Position numbers and translations under genes: made by a program. Shown here in pieces: positions 48,151-59,591 of a DNA stretch of 64,000 nucleotides (position 1 is its first letter; the number at the start of each line of letters is the position of its first letter). This DNA is from an uncultured SAR86 cluster bacterium (GTDB taxonomy: Bacteria > Pseudomonadota > Gammaproteobacteria > Magnimaribacterales > D2472): NCBI GenBank assembly GCA_902622845.1, contig CACNRI010000001.1:300678-364677 (forward strand). The letters run 5' to 3'. Below the pieces are notes generated by a model. That model was given only the letters and a program-made list of their open reading frames with translations, was not told the DNA's origin and searched no databases.

Positions 48151-50349
48151 TTAAGATCCAGCACTTGGCCAAACTAAAGGAACTTGTTGCTGTGGATTGA
48201 ATACCCTGGGACCTTGAGCAGGATAGGCATTCTCTGCAGCAGCAATTTCCTCTTTGCTAAGGTATTCGCTTGGCATGAGTTTAAAGACATCTAAACCTCT
48301 TTTAATCTCCGTGCCATAGATATAGCCTTCATAATAATAAGTCGACCAATAACCCCCGGATATTAAAAGATCTTTAAGAATCGGACCTCTATCGAAGTAA
48401 GCTATCTCGATAGGATTTGAAGAATCTGTAAAATCCATTATTGAAAGCCCGCCTTGATACCAAGCTTGAACGAAAATATCGCGGTTTGGAATTGGAATTA
48501 TTGAGCCATTATGTGCAACACAGTTTTCTGTTTCCATTTGCGGAGCTGGCATTTTGTAATGACTTCTGAATTCTAATTTGTTATCAACAATATCGTAAAT
48601 GGCATCAGCTCCCCAATCTAATGGATCCCATGCTCTGCATCTAGCTCTTCCACCACCACCCCATTCATCAGTGAAGATAACTTTAGTTCCATCATTATTA
48701 AAAGTAGCCGAATGCCAATATGCAAAACCAATATCAGTGACAACATCTAATCTTTTTGGATTATATGGATCAGAAATATCAAAAAGTATTCCATTTCCAG
48801 AACAAGCACCTGCAGCTATCTTTGCTGATGGGAAGACTGTAATATCATGACACTGATCTGTTCTTCGAGTATCCTGAGTATCATCTCCATGATCACCACC
48901 TCTCCATAGACCAGCTAATGACCCAGTTTCTGGATCAGCGAATACAGCTGGGCTTGATACAATCCTAGACTTAGATGGGTCAGAAATTGGTATCTCTATA
49001 ACATCTATTCTAAATAATGCTGTTCTTTGATCACCAGCAATATTTCCTACACATTCTTCCATCTCTTCATCATCTCTCACTCCGCCAGTTCCAGAGTTAT
49101 AGACAATTATTTTTCCATCCGCTGTTGGCCCATCGACAACAGAGTGAGTATGAGAACCTCTGCAGGTTTGAACAGCACCGACTTGTTTTGGCCTTTCTAA
49201 ATCTGAGATATCAAATATTCTGATTCCTCTAAACCTCTCAGGACTTGCGTCTCTGCTAACACCTTCAAGTCCACAATCTATTCTACTTCTGTTCTCTTCA
49301 ACAGACATAATAAGTATGTCACCAACAATTGATACATCACCTTGACCACCTGGACAAACAACTGATGATATTAGATTGGGGATTCCGTCTGAGTCAATCT
49401 TATACATATTGAAGCCGTGATAACTTCCTGCAACTAATAAATCATCTCTAAATGCCATATCAGTATTTGAAAAACTTAGCATCGGTGATCTAAGAGATCT
49501 TGAAATCTCCTCGGTCGTTTTACCTTCATTATCTTCAGTGAGATCTTCTGAGCCTTTACCTTCGGGATTGCTTGGATCATAAAAACCTGTTGGTTTTCTT
49601 AATGAAGCTATCAATTCTAAATTTAGAATTGCTTCATCTGCAGTATAAAGACCATGAGCGAGTCCAGATCTTGGATCATCAGATAAACCAACAGCAATAG
49701 TGTTCATTCTTTCAATTTCTACACCCTGATCATTAACAAGGTCAGACACAAACTCATTCAAAATAGGATCATATGCAGCACCTGAAAACTTCTTTAGGTC
49801 TTTTACCATTTCAAGAGCTCCATCATGGTGAGCAATCATTAACTGAAGGAAGAGTCTGTCAAAGTCAGTACCTTTAGAGTTTTCTAATTTTTTTAATTGT
49901 TTTGGACTAGCCATACCCACCATATCTAGATGCATGCTCATGTCATGATCTCCCATATTGTGATGGCTCATCATAGAATGCTCATTTTCTTCAGGGACAT
50001 CTTCGTCTCTATCTTTAAGCCAACCTTCCATAAAGCTAATTTCATCCTCTTGTGATGCATCAATCCGATCTGCCAAATCAACAATAGTAGGATTATTTGT
50101 TCTTTTGCTAACCATGCTAGACATAAGAATTGCCTGCTCGTGGTGCACTATCATTCCTTGAAGAAACTTGACGTCAGCTTCAATATAGGAAGTATTAGCG
50201 ATATTTGTTGCATCTTCGGCATCCAAATTCTTAGATTCTTCACCGGGAGCTCCTGGCAAAATAATTGGCGCATCATTTGCAGTTAATTGAGAATTTAAAA
50301 ATAAAAGAGAAATAGAAAATAAAGTTTGTATAAATAAATTTTTTAACAT
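48151..50349 (-). CDS. Secreted DUF305 plus LVIVD-repeat beta-propeller protein
   Basis: A 732-residue protein with a signal peptide (IQTLFSISLLFLNSQLTA). Residues about 53-222 are a DUF305 domain with both HHxxA motifs (HHEQA at 69-73, HHDGA at 174-178). Between them lies a Met/His-rich loop (124-140: HSMMSHHNMGDHDMSMH) that could bind copper or another soft metal. Residues about 290-710 form an LVIVD-type propeller (GIRIFDISDLERPKQVGAV; GILFDISDPYNPKRL; GLSIMDFTDSSNPIEI). Whether it is enzymatic is not known. It lies 14 bases after the 40-residue small ORF. Confidence 0.83.
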   Translation of the reverse strand: MLKNLFIQTLFSISLLFLNSQLTANDAPIILPGAPGEESKNLDAEDATNIANTSYIEADVKFLQGMIVHHEQAILMSSMVSKRTNNPTIVDLADRIDASQEDEISFMEGWLKDRDEDVPEENEHSMMSHHNMGDHDMSMHLDMVGMASPKQLKKLENSKGTDFDRLFLQLMIAHHDGALEMVKDLKKFSGAAYDPILNEFVSDLVNDQGVEIERMNTIAVGLSDDPRSGLAHGLYTADEAILNLELIASLRKPTGFYDPSNPEGKGSEDLTEDNEGKTTEEISRSLRSPMLSFSNTDMAFRDDLLVAGSYHGFNMYKIDSDGIPNLISSVVCPGGQGDVSIVGDILIMSVEENRSRIDCGLEGVSRDASPERFRGIRIFDISDLERPKQVGAVQTCRGSHTHSVVDGPTADGKIIVYNSGTGGVRDDEEMEECVGNIAGDQRTALFRIDVIEIPISDPSKSRIVSSPAVFADPETGSLAGLWRGGDHGDDTQDTRRTDQCHDITVFPSAKIAAGACSGNGILFDISDPYNPKRLDVVTDIGFAYWHSATFNNDGTKVIFTDEWGGGGRARCRAWDPLDWGADAIYDIVDNKLEFRSHYKMPAPQMETENCVAHNGSIIPIPNRDIFVQAWYQGGLSIMDFTDSSNPIEIAYFDRGPILKDLLISGGYWSTYYYEGYIYGTEIKRGLDVFKLMPSEYLSKEEIAAAENAYPAQGPRVFNPQQQVPLVWPSAGS

Positions 50350-50363
50350 AATTAATTCCTAGG

Positions 50364-50486
50364 TTATTTAAACCTGTTAATACGATCTTCCCTGTCAGTT
50401 TGTTTTTTTGATGCTTTTACTTTTCCAAGTTTAAAAAAAACGAAGAGAGACAAAGCAGCAAGAATTACAAAAAATAAGTTTTCCAA
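50364..50486 (-). CDS. 40-residue single-span membrane peptide
   Basis: On the minus strand a TTG at 50486, 3 bases after the stop of the Bax-inhibitor-like gene, opens a 40-codon frame. It starts LENLFFVILAALSLFVFFKL (first residue read as Met) and continues GKVKASKKQTDREDRINRFK. It has one hydrophobic helix and a highly charged basic tail. It fills the gap between two genes of the same direction with 3 and 14 base spacers, which favours a real coupled gene. The front resembles the membrane start of Tim44-like or YajC-like proteins, but no family is assigned. The ribosome-binding site is weak (GAGATAG inside the preceding stop). Confidence 0.5.
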   Translation of the reverse strand: MENLFFVILAALSLFVFFKLGKVKASKKQTDREDRINRFK

Positions 50487-50489
50487 GAT

Positions 50490-51284
50490 CTATCTCGATC
50501 TAATCTTTGCCAGAAGTCTTAGGATTTCCAGATAAAGCCAGACTAAAGTTACCATCAATGAGAATGCTCCATACCATTCCATATATTTTGGAAGGCCGAC
50601 TTCAGAACCTTCTTCAATAAAATCGAAATCTAAAACTAGGTTAAGTGAAGCAATACCAACAACAAAAAGGGAAAAACCAATACCCATCAACCCATTTGAA
50701 TGAATAAATCCAATACTATTTCCAAAAAACGACATAATAATACTAATTAAATATAATAAAGCTATACCCATAGTCGCTGAGAAAATCATAAGACGAAAGT
50801 TTTCAGTTGGTTTTATAATCCCGCTCTTATAACAAAATAGAAGTGAAGCCAAGATACCAAAAGTCAGACCAATTGCCTGAATACCAATACCAGGATATTG
50901 TGCTTCAAAAACCATTGTTATTGCTCCCAAAGCAACACCCTCAATTGCAGCATAAGCTGGAGCAGTATACGGTGAGTTTTTAGGTCTGAAAATCGTAAAT
51001 AAAGCTATTACAAAACCAATAATTACTGCAGGAAGAGCCAATCCAGGAGCATTCCAACCAAAAAATGCACCACCTACACATAAAGCCAACAGAATTCCTG
51101 TTTTATTTACGGTACCATCAAGAGACATTGTTCCTTCTGAAAGACTTTGATTTGCTTCAAAATGATTCTGATAAGAAGGATTTCTAACTGAGGTATTAGA
51201 AGCAGTTTGACTGCTATCAAAGTGATTTCGAAAGGCCGGATTCCCAGACCTACCAAAGTTGTTTAAAGCTGAATGTTTAGACAT
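50490..51284 (-). CDS. Bax inhibitor-1/YccA-type membrane protein with N-terminal repeats
   Basis: A 264-residue protein. Residues about 62-260 have seven hydrophobic helices and the late charged DFDFIEEGSEVGLPKYMEWYGAF and LRLLAKIRSR, typical of the bacterial BaxI_1 (PF12811-like) branch of the Bax-inhibitor/TMBIM family, which conduct or sense calcium and protons in studied members. The N-terminal 55 residues are cytosolic and hold two copies of N-P-[AS]-[FY]-x-N-H-F (15-22 and 35-42). The gene is 16 bases after the diiron gene. Confidence 0.85.
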   Translation of the reverse strand: MSKHSALNNFGRSGNPAFRNHFDSSQTASNTSVRNPSYQNHFEANQSLSEGTMSLDGTVNKTGILLALCVGGAFFGWNAPGLALPAVIIGFVIALFTIFRPKNSPYTAPAYAAIEGVALGAITMVFEAQYPGIGIQAIGLTFGILASLLFCYKSGIIKPTENFRLMIFSATMGIALLYLISIIMSFFGNSIGFIHSNGLMGIGFSLFVVGIASLNLVLDFDFIEEGSEVGLPKYMEWYGAFSLMVTLVWLYLEILRLLAKIRSR

Positions 51285-51300
51285 ACTTATTTATATAGGA

Positions 51301-52401
51301 TCAAACAGGGATTTTTTCAAATGCTTCAAGTGGCTTTCTCATCTCTGCCCAATCACACTCAAAGTCATCAGGGGCATTTTCATACTCTAAAAGACCAAGA
51401 GCTTCAAATTTCGGCCTAACTTCATCAGTGAGTAGACCAATTCTTGATAGATTTGGTATCACTCTCGAGAAAAGGAAGTTCCTGAACATTTCAAAACTCC
51501 CGGTATTTAATTGGAACTCTCTAGCTTCCTCTTCTGACATTCCTAAGAATCGCTGCTGAGATTTGGTATTAATAAGTCTTTCTCTTGAAATAACACAAGC
51601 TTCGTATGCAAACTCAGCTCTCTCATTAATTTCTTCTGGACTTAAGGTTTTAATAAAATCTTCTAAGTAATTAATACCAAAGGTTACATGCCTAGCCTCA
51701 TCTCTAATAACGTAGTGAAGTAGCTGCTTTAGTAGAGGATCTTTTGATGTAGATTTCAACATAGAGAAGGCAGCAAGAGCAAGACCTTCAATAATAATTT
51801 GCATCCCAATGAATTTTAAGTCCCACCTTTCATCAGTAAGGATCTTATCAAGCAGTGACTTGAGTGCAGGATTAATAGGGTAGTGGATACCAATCTTTTC
51901 TTGAAGATACCTATTGAAAACTTCAACATGCCTAGCTTCATCAAATGTCTGAGATGCAGCATAGAGCTTAGCATTATAGGTAGGTGCACAACTCGCTAAT
52001 TGAGAAGCAACAAGAAGGGCGCCTTGCTCACCATGCAAGAATTGGCTCATTAATTCGGCGACATCATGCCTATCAAAAAGGATTTTCTCTTCATCTGAAA
52101 GATTTTCATAAGCTTCAAGTGTTTCATGAGGTAGCTCATCATCGGTCTCAAGAATTCGTTCATCTGCAGGATGTGTATAATCCCAATTCAGATCAATTGA
52201 TCCATTCCAGTTTAATTCTTTACCAAGTTCATAAAGTTTTTTTATTCTATTATCTGCAACTGTGTAGTCCCAGTTATATGATCCAGTTAATGGAGTTTTG
52301 AAGATTTCGACAACATCCTCTACTTGTGATTGTGAAAGAGGAAGATCATCATCAAAATAGATTAGATCTTCAGGTGGTCCGCTTTGTTTTTTTATTTTCA
52401 T
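51301..52401 (-). CDS. Ferritin-like diiron-carboxylate protein
   Basis: A 366-residue helical protein with two diiron half-sites. Glu125 (HGEQGALL) pairs with Glu155/His158 (DEARH), and Glu205 (IEGLALAAF) pairs with Glu235/His238 (DEARH). The spacing ExxxH with ~30 residues between glutamates matches the ribonucleotide reductase R2/AurF-type ferritin-like superfamily. It may be an oxygenase or oxidase; the substrate is unknown. The N-terminal region has two copies of NWDYT (43-47 and 72-76). The gene lies 15 bases after cobT-like and 16 before the Bax-inhibitor-like gene. Confidence 0.82.
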   Translation of the reverse strand: MKIKKQSGPPEDLIYFDDDLPLSQSQVEDVVEIFKTPLTGSYNWDYTVADNRIKKLYELGKELNWNGSIDLNWDYTHPADERILETDDELPHETLEAYENLSDEEKILFDRHDVAELMSQFLHGEQGALLVASQLASCAPTYNAKLYAASQTFDEARHVEVFNRYLQEKIGIHYPINPALKSLLDKILTDERWDLKFIGMQIIIEGLALAAFSMLKSTSKDPLLKQLLHYVIRDEARHVTFGINYLEDFIKTLSPEEINERAEFAYEACVISRERLINTKSQQRFLGMSEEEAREFQLNTGSFEMFRNFLFSRVIPNLSRIGLLTDEVRPKFEALGLLEYENAPDDFECDWAEMRKPLEAFEKIPV

Positions 52402-52416
52402 AAATCAATTATAAAG

Positions 52417-54159
52417 TTATTCAAAAAGACCAGTCAATTCATCTAACAACGTTTCACCAAGACTATCTGCATTACTTATAGTGATAGCATGATTATAGTA
52501 TTTAGTAACATCATGTCCGATACCTATTGCTAATAACTCTATTTGATCTTTTTCATAAATATCCGCAATAACTTCTCTGAGATGATTATCGAGATAATGA
52601 GGGTTATTTGCAGATAAAGAGCTATCATCAACGGGTGCACCATCAGATATTACTATCATAATTTTTCTGTCTTCAAATCTTTTTTGTAATCTTTTATTTG
52701 CCCACTGCAATGCTTCGCCATCTATGTTCTCTTTTAATAAACCATCTTTTAGGATGACGCCAAGAGATTTACGCGATTTTCTCCAGCTATCCTCTGCTGA
52801 TTTAAACACAATATGTCTTAAGTCATTTAATCTTCCCGGGTATGAAAAACCACCTCTTTGCAGCCAACTCTTTCTTGAATCTCCACCTTTCCAATGTTTT
52901 GTTGTATAACCAAGAACTTCTGTTTTCACAGAACACCTCTCAAGGGTTGTTCCTATGATTTCTGCACAAACAGCAGCAAGATTTATTGACCTTCCCCTCA
53001 TTGATCCTGAGCAGTCAATCAATATGGAGATAACCGTGTCTTTAAAATCACTTTGCTTCTCTTCTTTGAAGCTTAACGGCTTATTTACATCAGTAATTAT
53101 CCTTGTAAGCTTTGATGTATCTAAAACTCCCTCATCTAGATCAAACTTCCAAGATCTATTCTGTTTTGCCAGCAATAAACGCTGAAGCCTATTCGCTAAT
53201 TTTCCAATTGTTTGCAAATGAGGTTGAATGAGTTTATCTAACTGTATTCTTAGTCGGTTGATTTCTTTGATATTTGAAAGTTCTGCTGCAGAAATAATCT
53301 CATCATACTGAGTAGTAAAAACAGAGTAATCAGAGTTTTCTTTTCCTATTTGATTATCATCAAAATCAACATTTGCTTCCAACTCTTCATCTATAGATAC
53401 CTCAGCCTCTTGCAATATCTCTTGCTCATCTGGCATTTCATCAACAAGTGATTGCATGAGATCTATTTCATTACTAGGCTCATCATCACTCTCAATTTCA
53501 TTCATATCATCAGATAAGCTCTCTTCATTCTCATCACTTTGCTCATCAAATTTTTCGTTTTCTTCATTCTCCTCTGACTTTTCTTGCTCTAGTAATTTAA
53601 GAGCATTTAGTAAAGACAATGAGCTTTTAAGAAAAGATTCTTCATCTTCAATTGAAGAAATCATATCTTCAGATATTTTTTGGGAATTTCTTGAATTTAT
53701 ATTTGGGATTTGATCAATTAATCTTTTTTGGTCTTTATCTAATTTAAAACCATTTAGATTTTTAAACCAAAGATTAATTAATGTGGATAGTTGAATCTCA
53801 TCATCAGCCGAGTTTTTAGTTACATCAATTGAAAAATTTTGAATATTTAATTTAGCTCCATCATATTCTTTAGAGCCCAAGATTTCTGCTCTGGCCATTT
53901 TGAGTTCATCAAAGATTTCTCCAGCTTCACCAGGCAATGTTTTTTTAATCAGATTATGTTTTAACCAAAATGCCTGCCTATCTGTTCTGCCTTTCCATGC
54001 AGACAACTTTCTTTTAATTCTAGGTGGATTTTTAAGATTTAATTTAGAGCCTTTAGGAATTAATCTATTAGAATTCTCTGTGACAATATCTTTGTTTTTA
54101 GTTAATGCCTTAGTCCATGATAAAGCTGCATTTAGTTGTTCATCGCTATTAATAGACAT
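52417..54159 (-). CDS. cobT: CobT-like VWA-domain subunit (cobaltochelatase/AAA+ partner)
   Basis: A 580-residue protein. The N-terminal ~170 residues are the CobT head, and residues about 195-265 are highly acidic. The C-terminal VWA domain has the MIDAS motif ILIDCSGSMRGRSINLAA (around residue 380), GYTTKHWKGGDSRK and IMIVISDGAPVDDSS. In aerobic B12 synthesis CobT and CobS form the chaperone that drives Co insertion by CobN. The start overlaps the CobS-like stop by one base (TAATG). No CobN or other B12 gene occurs here, so a role outside B12 synthesis is plausible. Confidence 0.88.
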   Translation of the reverse strand: MSINSDEQLNAALSWTKALTKNKDIVTENSNRLIPKGSKLNLKNPPRIKRKLSAWKGRTDRQAFWLKHNLIKKTLPGEAGEIFDELKMARAEILGSKEYDGAKLNIQNFSIDVTKNSADDEIQLSTLINLWFKNLNGFKLDKDQKRLIDQIPNINSRNSQKISEDMISSIEDEESFLKSSLSLLNALKLLEQEKSEENEENEKFDEQSDENEESLSDDMNEIESDDEPSNEIDLMQSLVDEMPDEQEILQEAEVSIDEELEANVDFDDNQIGKENSDYSVFTTQYDEIISAAELSNIKEINRLRIQLDKLIQPHLQTIGKLANRLQRLLLAKQNRSWKFDLDEGVLDTSKLTRIITDVNKPLSFKEEKQSDFKDTVISILIDCSGSMRGRSINLAAVCAEIIGTTLERCSVKTEVLGYTTKHWKGGDSRKSWLQRGGFSYPGRLNDLRHIVFKSAEDSWRKSRKSLGVILKDGLLKENIDGEALQWANKRLQKRFEDRKIMIVISDGAPVDDSSLSANNPHYLDNHLREVIADIYEKDQIELLAIGIGHDVTKYYNHAITISNADSLGETLLDELTGLFE

Positions 54160-55133
54160 TAACTATTTTCTGCTTCCAGCTCTTCGGCAAAACACCTCTG
54201 GAAATATTCTGCAACTATAGGTTTTTCAAGATCATCACACTTATTGAGAAAAGAGAGTTTAAAGGATTCTTGAATATCTTTAAAAATAATAAAGTTTTCG
54301 GCCCAGGTTAAAAGTGTCCTAGGAGACATAAGATTTGATATATCACCATTAATGAAGCCCTGTCTTGTTAAGTTACAAAGTTTAATCATATTAGAAAGTA
54401 TTAATTTCCTTTTAGCAGAATTAAAGCCTTTGAGCTTCCCAAGAACTAACTTAGTTTCGTGTTCAGGAGACAAATAATTTAGAGTGGATAAAATATGCCA
54501 TCTATCCATTTGGCCTTGATTTATTTGTTGTGTTCCATGATAGAGGCCTGTTGAATCGCCCATTCCAATTGTATTTGTAGTTGCAAAAAGCCTAAAGTTT
54601 GAGTGTGGTCTTAAAACTCTATTTTGATCCAATAAAGTAAGCTTCCCTTCAACTTCCAAAATCCTTTGGATGACAAACATAACATCAGGTCTTCCAGCAT
54701 CATACTCATCGAAAACAAGAGCAACAGGATTTTGAATTGACCATGGAAGAATACCTTCTACAAATTTGGTAATTTGTTTTCCATCCTCAAGCTTAATAGC
54801 ATCTTTACCGAGTAAATCTAACCTACTGACATGACTATCTAAATTTATTCTGATGCATGGCCAGTTCAATCTTGCCGCAACTTGTTCTATGTGCGTTGAT
54901 TTACCAGTACCGTGATAGCCTTGGATAATTACTCTTCTGTCATGTTCAAATCCAGCTAATATTGATAGGGTAGTTTTTTCATCAAATATATAAGAGTTAT
55001 CTATTTCCGGAACCCATTCAGTTTTTTCACTAAAGCCTTTGACAGTTAAATCAGAATTTATTTTAAAAGTAGATCTTACATCAATCTTTTGATCTGGCTT
55101 TTTTGGGAGATTAATTTTTTCTTCAGTATTCAT
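54159..55133 (-). CDS. cobS: CobS-like AAA+ ATPase (MoxR-type)
   Basis: A 324-residue AAA+ ATPase very close in motif content to alphaproteobacterial CobS. Walker A is IQGYHGTGKSTHIEQVAARL, Walker B is VALVFDEYDAGRPDVMFV, and it has FATTNTIGMGDSTGLYHGTQ, QMDRWHILSTLNYL, and the C-terminal VAEYFQRCFAEEL. With CobT it forms an ATP-driven metal-insertion or remodelling complex. It heads a minus-strand run of tightly spaced genes and is divergent from the SDR at 55217 (83-base gap). Confidence 0.9.
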   Translation of the reverse strand: MNTEEKINLPKKPDQKIDVRSTFKINSDLTVKGFSEKTEWVPEIDNSYIFDEKTTLSILAGFEHDRRVIIQGYHGTGKSTHIEQVAARLNWPCIRINLDSHVSRLDLLGKDAIKLEDGKQITKFVEGILPWSIQNPVALVFDEYDAGRPDVMFVIQRILEVEGKLTLLDQNRVLRPHSNFRLFATTNTIGMGDSTGLYHGTQQINQGQMDRWHILSTLNYLSPEHETKLVLGKLKGFNSAKRKLILSNMIKLCNLTRQGFINGDISNLMSPRTLLTWAENFIIFKDIQESFKLSFLNKCDDLEKPIVAEYFQRCFAEELEAENS

Positions 55134-55216
55134 CTTATAAGCAATTTTTGAGTCCTGTATACTACATCCTGAGAAGTTAAACTTCCACTAATTATAAAAT
55201 TTTTTGAGTTTATAAG

Positions 55217-55972
55217 ATGAGTAATAGAGTAAAAAATAAAGTTGGTTTAATAACTGGTGCCGCCCAAGGTTTGGGTAAAGAAATGGCTAGATTATTAATT
55301 GAGGAAGGTGCCCAAATAGTAATGACTGATATAAACGAAGAGCTTTTGAAGAAGAGCGCAGAAGAGCTTAATGCTCCTTACTATGTCTTAGATGTTACTA
55401 AGCCAGAGGATTGGCATAGTGTTTTAGGTAATATTGAAACTGAGTTCTCTCAACTCAATATTTTAATAAACAATGCTGGGATAGGTGGTGGCGGTGATGT
55501 CGAATCTTGTGATCTAGAAACATGGGATCAGGTTCATAAAGTTGATTTAGACTCAGTATTTTATGGCTGTAAGTTTTCTCTTCCATTGATGAGGAAATCA
55601 GGGAATGGCTCGATTATAAATATATCTTCAATTTCTGGGATTGTTGCAGGACATAACTTTTCAGCCTATAACTCCGCAAAAGCTGGAGTAAGGCATTTAT
55701 CGAAGTCTGTTGCTCTTCACTGCGCAAGAACTACTGATCTTGTAAGATGTAATTCTATCCATCCTGTTTTTACAAGAACAGAGATCCTAAAAGATCTTTT
55801 TGATATGAACCCAGATGCTGACATTGAAGGAAAGCTTATAAAACAGATTCCAATTAGGAGATTAGGTGAGCCTATCGATATTGCTTATGCTGCGTTATTT
55901 TTAGCATCAGATGAATCTTCAATGATTACAGGTACTGAACTTGTTATTGATGGAGGTTTAAGTGCCCAATAA
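55217..55972 (+). CDS. Short-chain dehydrogenase/reductase (3-hydroxyacyl/steroid type)
   Basis: The 251-residue SDR has VGLITGAAQGLGKEMARLL, NNAGIGGGG, ISSISGIVAGHNFSAYNSAKAG with catalytic Ser, Tyr and Lys, and FLASDESSMITGTELVIDGG. The D in MTDINEELL after the second strand favours NAD over NADP. The substrate is unknown. Being coupled to an acyl-CoA thioesterase (11-base overlap) suggests fatty-acyl metabolism. Confidence 0.87.
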   Translation: MSNRVKNKVGLITGAAQGLGKEMARLLIEEGAQIVMTDINEELLKKSAEELNAPYYVLDVTKPEDWHSVLGNIETEFSQLNILINNAGIGGGGDVESCDLETWDQVHKVDLDSVFYGCKFSLPLMRKSGNGSIINISSISGIVAGHNFSAYNSAKAGVRHLSKSVALHCARTTDLVRCNSIHPVFTRTEILKDLFDMNPDADIEGKLIKQIPIRRLGEPIDIAYAALFLASDESSMITGTELVIDGGLSAQ

Positions 55973-56845
55973 GAAGGCTATTAAAAGTACTTTAGAGCTA
56001 TTTAATTTGGACAGAATTGACAGAGATGTCTTCCAATGGAAAGGTCAAAACTTTGGCTGGCAAAGAATCTATGGCGGCCAAGTCATGGCGCAATGCCTTA
56101 TTGCCGCCAATCATACTGTAGAAGCCCCTCATCACGCTCATTCTTTCCATTCTTATTTTTTAAGACCAGGAATAATGGAGGAATCAATATTATTTGATGT
56201 TGATAGAATCAGGAATGGAAAAAGTTTTACGACGAGAAGAGTTAGAGCTATACAAAATGGTGAGGCAATATTTGCATGCTCAATTTCTTTCCAAAAAGAA
56301 GAAAAAGGATTTGAGCATCAAATTGATATAGACCTTAACGAAATTCCAAAACCTGAAGATCTTCCAAGTGACTGGGAGCTGAGAAATAAAGCAATTGAAC
56401 AACTTCATGGGAAAAAAAAGGATAAGTTCTTTTTGAGAGAGCAAGAGATTGAAATGCGCGCTACTCAAAACAATGATTATGTTCAACCAAAAAAGAGTGA
56501 GCCACTTAGAGATATTTGGATGAGGCCAAACGGTGAAATACCCAATGACTTAGTGATTAATCAAGCCCTATTATTGTATGCATCAGACCGTGGTTTGCTT
56601 GGAACTGCTCAACTGCCACATGGAATTAATTTTATGTCTAAGTATTTTCAAAGCGCTAGCTTAGATCATGCAATGTGGTTTCATTCAAAGGTAGATTTTT
56701 CAGACTGGATGCTTTATCGAATTGATAGCCCCATTGCCAGAAATGCAAGAGGATTCTCAAGAGGATCTATTTTTGATTCTCAAGGCAAACTAGTTGCAAG
56801 TTGCGTTCAGGAAGGCTTAATGAGGATGTGGGATAAACCGAAAGA

Positions 56846-56849
<4 letters not shown>
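55962..56849 (+). CDS. tesB: Acyl-CoA thioesterase II
   Basis: The 295-residue double-hotdog protein has FGWQRIYGGQVMAQCLIAA, HSFHSYFLRPG, FTTRRVRAIQNGE, LLYASDRGLLGTA (catalytic Asp), SLDHAMWFHS and ARGFSRGSIFDSQGKLVASCVQEGLMR (catalytic Gln). It hydrolyses acyl-CoA to free acid and CoA. The start is GTG at 55962, inside the end of the SDR gene. Its end overlaps the end of hemE by 4 bases (convergent). Confidence 0.93.
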
Positions 56850-59575
<2,726 letters not shown>

Positions 59576-59591
59576 TCTATTCCCTTCCATT

